A stretch of 64,000 nt of DNA, taken from Siphonodentalium dalli. Lineage: Eukaryota > Mollusca > Scaphopoda > Gadilida > Siphonodentaliidae. Made by a program: the position numbers and the translations under genes. Location of the stretch: positions 193,280,052 to 193,344,051 of the forward strand of contig CP136067.1 in NCBI GenBank assembly GCA_032622095.1, written 5' to 3'. Each line of letters begins with the position of its first letter. Within the stretch, counting starts at the first letter, position 1. The notes beneath the pieces were generated by a model. It was not told the origin of the DNA. It searched no databases and was given only the letters and a program-made list of their open reading frames with translations. This document shows, piece after piece, positions 44,130-52,278 of the stretch.

Positions 44130-46740
44130 AGTGGCCATTTAGTGTCATTTTATCATTCAATATTGCTATGTGACTATGTGAAAAACTATCATTGGTGACA
44201 AGGAAGCATGTTTTTTCTTCGGCAGAGGCATTACAGTTCAGAATTTTTTTGTGTGTGGAAAATTGCTTAGTCTATCCAACACCCCCCCCCCCCCCCCCCC
44301 CGGCCTGAATTTTTATTTACCTCAACAACTAATCCAATTAGTCTCATTTTATGATTCACTATGACTGTGCAACTAAGAAAACTAATATTGGCATGTATTT
44401 TTTGTGAAATAGGCAATAATTCCAGAGAATTTCTACCACAGCATCTCATGGCCAGTTAAGTCAGTCTCATTTTATCTTTCAATATGAATATGTGACTAAG
44501 TAAATCTATCAATGGCATCAAGGAAGCATGTTTTTTTCTGTGAAAGAGTCAATATTTAAAGTTTGGAGAATTGTCAATGAAAATTACCTTGTTTATCTTC
44601 CCCTCCCCCCTGAATTTTACCTCAACAGTTATTCTAATTTTATCATTCATATGACTATGTGACTAAAAAAAACTATTGTTGGCGACAAGAAAGCATGTAT
44701 ATTCTATTAAAGAGGTGCGGAGAATTTTCATTGAAAAATACATAGTTGATCTCCCCCTCCACCCACATGAATTTTTCTTACCTTAACATGTAGTGGCAGG
44801 TTTTTCTTCGGAAAAACCCATGTTTTTCTTCGGAAGAGGTAGATCATGCCACGACTCTCTACTCTGTGTAATGCCCATAGGGATCATATTCCACTAATAC
44901 GAAACCTTTGAACTTTTTGAAGTTTTGACAGGGGATATTATAAAGTCTAACAATAACGCGGGGAATATATTTCTCAGCTATTATCTGTTCCTTAATAATG
45001 TACAAGTTTCACAATGGGTGAATGTCCCAACTCAAAATTGCATGTTTTTCTATGACCTTTGTGACCCGATATCACAATAAACATTGAATTATTTACCCAG
45101 TAGAAATGCTATAATTGTCAGCAAAGCAAAGCAAAATCTCTCAAAAATCCGCTTTCAACATGAAATTTCGAGTTGGGACCTTCACCTACAGTAAAGTGCA
45201 TTAGTAAGGAACAGATAATAACTAAGAAATATATTCCCTGTGTTATTTTTTCGACTTTATAAGGTTCCAATGAAAATTTGCCTCCTTGACAAAGAATACT
45301 TAGCTTTCTTGTCACCAATGATAGGTTTTCTTAGTCATATAGTCATATTGAATGATAAAATTAGTCTATCTGCCCATTAGTTGTTGAGGTATTAAAGAAC
45401 AAATTCAGACGGGGGTTATGGGGGGGGGATGCGTAGGCGGGAGATAAACTTTTACAACAGTATAGAACGAAAACACTGGAAGCAAAGCAATTTTCGGTCT
45501 AGAACTCTAGATCTGTTTTAGACGGTGATTGTGTATCGCTTCACCATGCAGTCATTTTCAATAAAAAATACATGAATAATAAAAAACCCTGAATTCAACA
45601 GATGCCTATGAGTAACCACAGAAAATTCAGCTTTATAATTTCTTCATTCATTGTTTATTTTTTCCTGATTATGTTGTTTGATATGCAAGAGCCTTTTGAA
45701 TAAATAAACACTGAATGAAGAAACTCTAAACTCTATGTTATTGTCAAGTTTGTACGCTGTGTTATGTAAACAAAATCCAGGTTCTGTAACATTTTTGGCT
45801 TTTGTTTACATAACAAAGTATATGAACTTGACCATAACATACTAAATATATAAATAATATTCTTTTTGTTTTAGCGGCTGTAAAAGGCAATAATTGAAGG
45901 GCCGAGAATTTTTATTGAAACCCCCCCCCCCCATGAATATTTCTTACGTTGACATGTAGGCATGGCAGTTATTATTCAATAAGATTTAGAAAAAAATATC
46001 ATTGGTGAGACTGGGTGAGAAGGAAACATGTGTTTTCTTCGGCAGAGACATTACAGTTCAGAATTTTGTGAGCGGAAAATTGCTTAGTTTATCTAGCCTG
46101 AAACCCCCCCTCCCCGGTCTCAATTTTGATTTATATCAACATCTAATGGCAAGAGATAAGCTAGGTAATTTTCTATGAAAATTCTCTGAACTTCAATTAT
46201 TGCCTATTCCTAATTCTGAACTGTAATGCCCCTGCCAAAGAAAAAACATGCTTCCTTGCCAGCAATGATAGAACTAAGTCATATAGTCATATTGAATGAT
46301 AAAATGAAACAAACTGGCCACAGCATTTAAAGTAAGAAAAATTCAGACAGGTGGGGGGGGGGGGGGGGGGTAACCTAGGTTATCTTCCCCACTGGGGGAG
46401 GAGGGGGAAATGTGCAGATCGGGAGAGATAAACTCTGTTACAATGGTATAGAATGAAGATGCTGGAAGCAAGCAAAGCAATTTTCGGTCTAGTTCTGTTT
46501 TAGACTGTGATTGTATATAGCTTCACAGAAAATGCAGCTTTAGAGTTTCTTCATTCCGTGTTTTTTTCTTCCTGATTTAATATGTTGTTTGATAAGCAAC
46601 AGGATTTGAAAAAAATAACTACTGAATGAAGAAACTCTAAAGTAGCATTCAGAAGAGAACGTTGTGTTGAAATTGGATAAATAGACAATAATACCAAGGT
46701 GTTCAGACAGATGTAATGCCTCTGTTAACACACACAACAG
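44130..46740. repeat. cluster of dispersed ~150-bp repeats, poly-C/G tracts and one direct duplication
   Basis: The motif 'aaggaagcatgttttttctt' with 'ggcagaggcattacagttca' and 'ctcattttat(c/g)attca' recurs at 44150-44250, 44330-44410, 44460-44540, 44640-44700 and 45990-46090, and inverted at about 45300-45370 and 46170-46330. Many copies adjoin a C- or G-run (44282-44301, 45919, 46351-46370). In addition 45455-45725 ('aagcaattttcggtctag', 'cactgaatgaagaaactcta') is directly duplicated at 46440-46645. No gene is supported; the 45118-45318 ORF is repeat-derived. Confidence 0.65.
45735..45840. mobile_element. ~105-bp hairpin MITE, copy 1
   Basis: 'tattgtcaagtttgtacg', 'gtgttatgtaaacaaaa' is mirrored by 'ttttgtttacataac' and 'atgaacttgaccata'. 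A second copy is at 54993-55100. Confidence 0.7.
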
Positions 46741-46964
46741 ATTCTATTTTCAATGCAACAAACCATAACGCATACATATATGGCACGAGTCACGACGTTT
46801 CTTGTTTTCAATCGATAAACATGGCGCCTGTCTTCGAAGCGAAGGGAAATCAACTTCTATTTATGTCAATAAAGTGTCAGATGTTTGGATTTGACATTAT
46901 CTTACAATTAATTTATTACAGATATATTGATATGGAATTTTTCCAAAAGTGACTATCAAACTTA

Positions 46965-47713
46965 TGTGCCAATACGGGTACATATAACTCTTAAGGCTAT
47001 CAGAACGGTTTGATTATTTATATATAACAAAGTCAATAATGTTCAATCATCGGTATCTGGGTTTCTCTTCCTGTCGTCTGCTTGGGTTGGGATCTTCTTC
47101 CGTCTTCATAGGTTGGATGTATCTGCTTGTCTTCTACTCGGTTGAGTTCCGGTTGAGTTTATCTTCCTGTCGTCTCATATTCTTCTTCCGCCGGCGCATC
47201 AGTGAGATGTTGTTAGGATCACAAGATCATCGTGTTACCTTGTATCTTCATCCATCCTTCTAGCTGCTTTTCTCGGGCGTCCGAGAATTCCTTGTTACTA
47301 TCGGGTAGCTGGTTAGAACTGTCTTATCATGTCGGCTTCTTCTTCCTAAAATACCCAGTGTCTGCTAATGACGGCCATGTGTATTTTCACGGCGCGTCGG
47401 TTCATCGTACTTAGGGTAATTGAGTTATCGTCATCTCCCCATGGGTCCTATTAACTCTCCTGGTTTCAGTAGCTTTCTAGGCGATACATCTGGTCTTGAT
47501 AATCCTCAAGACCGTGTTCTGTTTACTCCACAAATCATTTCCCTATGTTATTGCATGGAATCTCTGCCAATACGATTTGGTGCTCAGTACTTTTGTGATC
47601 TAGATGTGGTCAACAGCGACGCTGATATGTGTGGTAATCGAGCGCCCCTCTGACAGAGATTTCCTATCTTCTTCCCGGGTTGAAAGTTATGTCCCTGTGG
47701 TTGTCTTGGCACA
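46965..47713 (-). repeat. 3' LTR (749 bp)
   Basis: TGTGCCAATACGGG... to ...TTGTCTTGGCACA. It corresponds base for base, at a constant offset of 5314, to 52279-53011 and then to 54889-54904. Three short ORFs occur at identical places in both LTRs and are not genes. Confidence 0.93.
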
Positions 47714-47738
47714 TTACTCCTTCACTTTTTCGATTTAA
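47714..47738 (-). other. polypurine tract next to 3' LTR
   Basis: On the minus strand the bases before the 3' LTR are AAAAAGTGAAGGAGTAA, purine-rich and in the expected position for plus-strand DNA priming. Confidence 0.6.
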
Positions 47739-48016
47739 AGTTGATCTTGAAATCGCAAGTCCAATTCGTCGCTGCGCAGCAGGTCGATGATTCGTCGAAG
47801 TGTTTCGCAACAGCGGCATCGGCGATGGATAGCTGGTTCGATGTCGGTCGTCTCCGTGTAGATCGGGTCGTCTGGGCGTCTCTCAGACAACTCCGACCTA
47901 CTGGCTGTGACTCTTTGGGTGTAAAACTATGATTGAAATCGCATGGCGTTGTCGTATTCATTTCGGTCCGGGTCGTTATTTTCTATTGTTGGTTGTGGGT
48001 GGGGTCGGCATTCGGA

Positions 48017-48398
48017 TTAGGGGTCGTCCCAGTTTTCTTGCGCTGGTGGAGCTAGGCACGGAGGTGCGGGCGTAACGTACCCGACCGGTTGCCCATCATC
48101 CCCGCCGAAACCCTCGTCCCACAATCCGTCGTCGTTCCATCCGACGTCGCGGGCGGCCTCGTCCACTTGGTCTTCAGCGTCCTCCTCGTCCCCAGAGCCC
48201 GCCAGGTGTTCCTGCGGTTCGTGAACGCCCTCGTCCAGCCGCCGTCGGCAATTGGCGAAGAATGCTCGCAGTGTCGGTGGGGTCTGAGGCCTTGCTTCGG
48301 GGAGGAGACCGAAACCGTACCCTAGAAGTGGGTCGAGTTCCGCCTGATCGGGCCTGGGCTCTGCCTCGGCTCCGTCGATCGTCTGACTGGTGGAACTA
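48017..48398 (-). CDS. acidic ORF without start codon behind a splice acceptor
   Basis: On the minus strand, 'tttttctgtctaattattatag' style pyrimidine tract and AG end at 48399. From there a frame stays open for about 127 codons to TAA at 48017. It contains PPTLRAFFANCRRRL followed by a run dominated by D/E (GSGDEEDAEDQVDEAA, WNDDGLWDEGF) and a proline-rich end. GC content is clearly higher than in the flanks. No ATG is present, so it needs an upstream exon; the GTGAGT donor before gag is a candidate, but the leader also lacks an ATG. I read it as the second exon of an accessory protein of the element. Function unknown. Confidence 0.4.
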
Positions 48399-48820
48399 TA
48401 ATAATTAGACAGAAAAAGACGCGAACATGCTGCGTGAATAATGCGATTGATTTTCCGGCGTTAAATATCTGATTACGTGTCAGGGGTGTTACTTTCTCTT
48501 CAACAGCTGATAATACAATTGCTTAGTATTCGGCAAGTGAGAAATAATTCGAAGGTACGTCTACGTGCCAACGATGTGACTGGTCCAAATACCTCAAATG
48601 TGTACTGCATCAATGCTTATCTACATGCAACTTACGTCGTTATGGCGATTCGTAGATTAAAATTCGGAATACGATGAGAGGAATGCCCAATGTCTATATC
48701 TATATACATGTGATCGATACTAAGAACAACTCGACAATCGGTACGAACAAAATGTGGAATACATGAATACACAACATAATATATATAAGTGATACTAATC
48801 CAAATCCGCCACAGATGTGG

Positions 48821-49111
48821 TTAGCCTCTGACGGCTATAATTGGATATACATGTAGGCGTTCCTGAGTGTTGTCCCGGAATAGCGCAGACGGCTTTGGTG
48901 CATCCGTCTCCATTGCTTCGTCGATGGGTCCTTTGAACACGGCATTCAGGATATCCTCAGGTCGCTGGTCTAACTGCTTATTATACATAATGGCTAACCT
49001 TGGCAACTGATGTTTAACAAATTTCCACCAAAATCGGTGGGTCAAGATAATGAAAATTACTACTGTAACTACGTTACTAGGGCAAAATACCACCCTGGCC
49101 ATCTCTACCAT
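48821..49111 (-). CDS. small ORF with membrane segment, possible third-ORF remnant
   Basis: 96 residues: a hydrophobic stretch at about 12-24 (VVTVVIFIILTHRFWW) followed by a basic patch and a longer polar tail. A candidate acceptor (minus strand 'ctcacgactgacttag') precedes it. Some gypsy-type elements carry an extra ORF after integrase, in some cases envelope-like. This is too short and unrecognisable to assign, and may be a fragment left by deletion or chance. Confidence 0.3.
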   Translation of the reverse strand: MVEMARVVFCPSNVVTVVIFIILTHRFWWKFVKHQLPRLAIMYNKQLDQRPEDILNAVFKGPIDEAMETDAPKPSALFRDNTQERLHVYPIIAVRG

Positions 49112-49471
49112 TCATTGGGGTAATACTTTTTCGTTCACTAAGTCAGTCGTGAGCATATTTTCGATCGCGCTTGATTTGTGCGGGATTCGCTTAACGTAGT
49201 AACCCTAAGGGTGGCGGTGTGCACGTCGCCGTGGTGCTCGTTATCTCTCGGCGCGTGATTGTAAAGTTCAAAGCTTTATTTATTAAATCGCCATGCGTAC
49301 GTGCCGGGTTTCATGGGGCGCGCGACCTGTCATTGATCCGAACATGACTATTTATTCGCGATTCGGTCTGGGGCGTCGGGCTAACTATTTTCAACATTTA
49401 CGAAGCCAGGTTAGGTTTGCCAATAAGCCAGTTAAGGGTAGGGTCGCATTTCTTCTGTAATGGACCCCAGG

Positions 49472-51004
49472 TCACTGTTTCGAGCACTCTATTATTATCG
49501 CTGATAGCAGGGCTTGAAGCGACGGTTTGCCTATTAAGTTGATGCTCGCTCCATTCATGAGCTGCTTACACTTGCGAGGGGCCGGTACGGGCCTAGATTC
49601 ACGAGGGTTTTGTTCAATGGCGGCCACTTCCATTAACTCATCCTCTGAGCTGTCATCACTTGTAAACATCTTTGTTACTTTGCGCCCGTTTCGACGAGGC
49701 GCTGGAGCGCGTCGTGCCTTGGCACTCGGCTCTGGTCTCTCGTCCATGGACGAGTCAGGGTTTTGTAGCGGCTCTGAGCGCGCGAGTCGCGTTTTCCTAC
49801 GCTGTAAGCGCATCTTAAGCTCGCTTAAAGGGACATCTTCGTCATCGGAGTCCGAACATTGTCTCCGATATCGAGCGATTACATCATCTGGTAATGGTTC
49901 TGTTTCATCGCCAGAAGACCCACCCACAGGGTTAGGGGCAGGAACGTCGCTATCTTCGTCTTCGGGGGGAACAACATACGTTTGAGCACGCTTGTTGTTG
50001 TCAGTTTTGGGGATTTCCCATTCCAGGTTGGCTTTGCGCATATGTTCAGCATGGGATTGTGTGACTTTCCCAGTTAATTGATTCCTTACCTCGAAAGTAA
50101 CGGGCGTTATTTGCTTGGTTATGCGGAAGTAAAGTTTCCATTTGCTTTCAAGTTTGCTTTCTCGTAAATGATTCTTCACATAGATGGCCTCGCCAATCTC
50201 GAATTTGGTGTCTGTGGCCTTTTTGTTAACTTTCGCTGCTTGTTGGCGTTTCGCCTGTTTCACGTGTTTGTGTACCATCATAAATGATTTAGGCTGTTGC
50301 TGTAATGTTATTTGACAATAACCTTTCCCAGCACGATTGCGTCTTCGTCCATACGTGACTGATTTTCCAACTACACTGCCGCGCCGTAGATAAACGGTTT
50401 TATTAGTGTTGTTCACAAGTAGCAATGGGACTTGATGTCTTTTACCTAGTTCCGAAATCGAATTCCTTACCTCCAAACCGGGTTTTGATGCTAGGTAACC
50501 TTTCTTGATTTGGGCAACCTCTATTAATGTCGACTTGTGAAGAGAAGCTAAGTTTTTTGATTTTCCCATACATAAAGTCGATGTTCGGGGCTTTAAACTA
50601 ACTTTGCTGGTTAATCTCAGAAGGGAAGCGATATGCGCATCTGCTTCCAAGGGGATATACACGTCACTGATCTTGAGGCATCCCAGGTCATAATATAGTC
50701 TGACCCCCCGAGAGGTCAACCAATCCCTCCCCAAAATCATATTCCGGGTCATATCATTCGCCACATAAAATTTATGGGTTAATTTTAGTTTCGCCATTCT
50801 GAAGGTCAGTTCCACGCTACCAAGTACGCCCAGTGACTTCCCATTCACGGAGCTAAGGTTGATGTGTTCCCTAGTTAGTTTTGGTCGGAACTGTAATGCG
50901 TCATAGACGCGTTTGTGAATCAATGATACTTCCGCTCCACTATCTACTAATGAGCGATATTTATTTTTCCCTATTCTGACTAAACACGAGCTGGGATTCC
51001 CCAC
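49472..51004 (-). CDS. protease fused in frame to integrase C-terminus (510 aa; RT, RNase H, IN core deleted)
   Basis: Residues 1-100 form an aspartic protease: catalytic DSGAEVSL (D21) and the second signature ILGRDWL (90-96). Residues 100-215 look like the linker that normally precedes reverse transcriptase (VPLLLVNNTNKTVYLRRGS). At about 215-225 the sequence switches to MVHKHVKQAKRQQAAK, then GEAIYVKNH, KWKLYFRITKQITPVTFEV and HAEHMRKA (321-325 region), which is the C-terminal part of a gypsy-type integrase. After residue 330 comes an acidic/basic tail with PEDEDSD, DSDDEDVP and PAPRRNGRK. No YxDD or D,D35E region exists. The deletion kept the frame, and no stop has accumulated. Confidence 0.85.
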   Translation of the reverse strand: MGNPSSCLVRIGKNKYRSLVDSGAEVSLIHKRVYDALQFRPKLTREHINLSSVNGKSLGVLGSVELTFRMAKLKLTHKFYVANDMTRNMILGRDWLTSRGVRLYYDLGCLKISDVYIPLEADAHIASLLRLTSKVSLKPRTSTLCMGKSKNLASLHKSTLIEVAQIKKGYLASKPGLEVRNSISELGKRHQVPLLLVNNTNKTVYLRRGSVVGKSVTYGRRRNRAGKGYCQITLQQQPKSFMMVHKHVKQAKRQQAAKVNKKATDTKFEIGEAIYVKNHLRESKLESKWKLYFRITKQITPVTFEVRNQLTGKVTQSHAEHMRKANLEWEIPKTDNNKRAQTYVVPPEDEDSDVPAPNPVGGSSGDETEPLPDDVIARYRRQCSDSDDEDVPLSELKMRLQRRKTRLARSEPLQNPDSSMDERPEPSAKARRAPAPRRNGRKVTKMFTSDDSSEDELMEVAAIEQNPRESRPVPAPRKCKQLMNGASINLIGKPSLQALLSAIIIECSKQ

Positions 51005-51054
51005 AATGTTGATACTAAATTTCCTCTCACATGTGGCCTCAATGAGAGGATTCC

Positions 51055-52158
51055 TTAGTTTTTTGCGTATGTGGGCGGGGTCATTAGTCGCGGTGGTTCG
51101 TTTAATGTCGGATATCTCCGGCTGTGACGCGGTGTATCATGGGATAGGTCACGTGATCGGTTCGGCTGATCTCGGCGGATTCCCCTAGGTGGCGTTACTG
51201 GCGTGTTCCATTGCCTCTGCTTCGAATCTCCGGATTTAGAGGGGCAATTTCTAGCTAAGTGGTTACCTTCGCAAACCCAGCAAGATACGTGCCTCCGGTT
51301 TTCGGTCTTAAAGGGGCAGTCGCGAGCGAAATGATCACCTTGACACGTCCAACATTCGACCGTTCGTGGTTTAACCACCGCATCGACATGCACCTGTCTC
51401 GGGCGTGATCTGTGTTCTCGGGTCGTGTGATTATCGCTTGCGCACACCTCGCAGGTTGTTCTCGCGCGTTTGTTTCTGAAACTATCGATTTCCATTGCTT
51501 CCGGTTCGTTTTCGTTGTAATTTTCGCGGCCCGTTCGTAGGTTGAATACCCGTCGGATCCCCATTTCCCGCATGGCGATGTCGGCTGCCAATTTTAGTGT
51601 CTTCGGCGCATCCCTGATCAACTTCATTTTCAACCTGTCGCTTCTTAAAGCGTCAATATAAAACCCTACGAGTTGGCCTTCAACCGCGTTGATCCCGCCG
51701 GGCTGCTCTCGGTATGCCACAATCGCGATCTCCAAAATCCGTTCGGCAAGCACATGTAAATTTTCGTTTTGTTTTTGCTTGATTTTTCTTAGCATCGAAA
51801 AGGCGAATTGAATGTCATTTATCTCGGCAAATCGACTAGATAATTCAGTTTTTGTGTCTTGCCACGTGGCGTTAGGATTCGTGGCCAAATATCTTTGTAA
51901 AAAATCTGATACGGGGCCCGTCGCGCTCTGAAATGCCATATAGGGCTTCTTTGCTTCGTTAGCGCCGGTTAGGATCGCGCATTTTTCTATCGACTTGACC
52001 CACCCGTGGTATTTCGTGGGGTCCCCGTCAAATGACGTCACTACCTGTGTTACCGTAGTCATGGCCATTGCAGCAATTTGAGAATTGATAGACTCTGTTA
52101 ATGGGGCGAGAACACCAGCTGATTGTTGTTGTTGGGTAGCCATTATGATAATAAACAA
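51055..52158 (-). CDS. gag: gag polyprotein of the LTR element (367 aa)
   Basis: The capsid-like N-terminal two thirds contain FDGDPTKYHGWVKSIE (43-58) and a helical region to about 210, as in retrotransposon gag. The nucleocapsid part carries two classical CCHC knuckles, C269-C272-H276-C281 and C293-C296-H300-C305, with an additional CEVC...H...H cluster at 236-249. The tail is basic and proline-rich. The Met at residue 6 (MATQQQQ) is as likely a start as the first one. A consensus splice donor GTGAGT lies at 52163-52168, just upstream of the ATG. The ORF ends in TAA directly after a slippery heptamer. It is intact and appears capable of forming particles. Confidence 0.88.
   Translation of the reverse strand: MFIIIMATQQQQSAGVLAPLTESINSQIAAMAMTTVTQVVTSFDGDPTKYHGWVKSIEKCAILTGANEAKKPYMAFQSATGPVSDFLQRYLATNPNATWQDTKTELSSRFAEINDIQFAFSMLRKIKQKQNENLHVLAERILEIAIVAYREQPGGINAVEGQLVGFYIDALRSDRLKMKLIRDAPKTLKLAADIAMREMGIRRVFNLRTGRENYNENEPEAMEIDSFRNKRARTTCEVCASDNHTTREHRSRPRQVHVDAVVKPRTVECWTCQGDHFARDCPFKTENRRHVSCWVCEGNHLARNCPSKSGDSKQRQWNTPVTPPRGIRRDQPNRSRDLSHDTPRHSRRYPTLNEPPRLMTPPTYAKN
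51058..51064 (-). promoter_or_regulatory. -1 ribosomal frameshift site, A AAA AAC
   Basis: Minus-strand codons GCA AAA AAC TAA end gag. The heptamer A-AAA-AAC is in the correct zero-frame phase for the X-XXY-YYZ rule and sits immediately before the stop. The -1 frame is open from there (KKLRNPLIEATCERKFSINIVG...) into the protease ORF without a stop. The Met at 51004 is therefore probably not a start; the protein is more likely made as a gag-pol fusion. Confidence 0.85.
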
Positions 52159-52247
52159 TTAGACTCACGTTTTGCGAATTTTCCCACACTGTTTCTTTCA
52201 CACTGTTCCTCTTCTGGTTTCACGTTGTGTCTGTGATTAGCGTTCAG

Positions 52248-52267
52248 ATCCTGGCTCGAAGGCACCA
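52248..52267 (-). other. primer-binding site of the LTR element
   Basis: Eleven bases inside the 5' LTR the minus strand reads TGGTGCCTTCGAGCCAGGAT. TGGTGCC is complementary to a tRNA 3' end GGCACCA. The matching tRNA species was not identified. Confidence 0.6.
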
Positions 52268-52278
52268 GTTAAGAGATA

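Noticed and set aside
47039-47653. Three plus-strand ORFs repeated at 52353-52967, first thought to be a duplicated gene
   Set aside because: They are the two LTRs of one retrotransposon read antisense to it; their identity reflects LTR identity.
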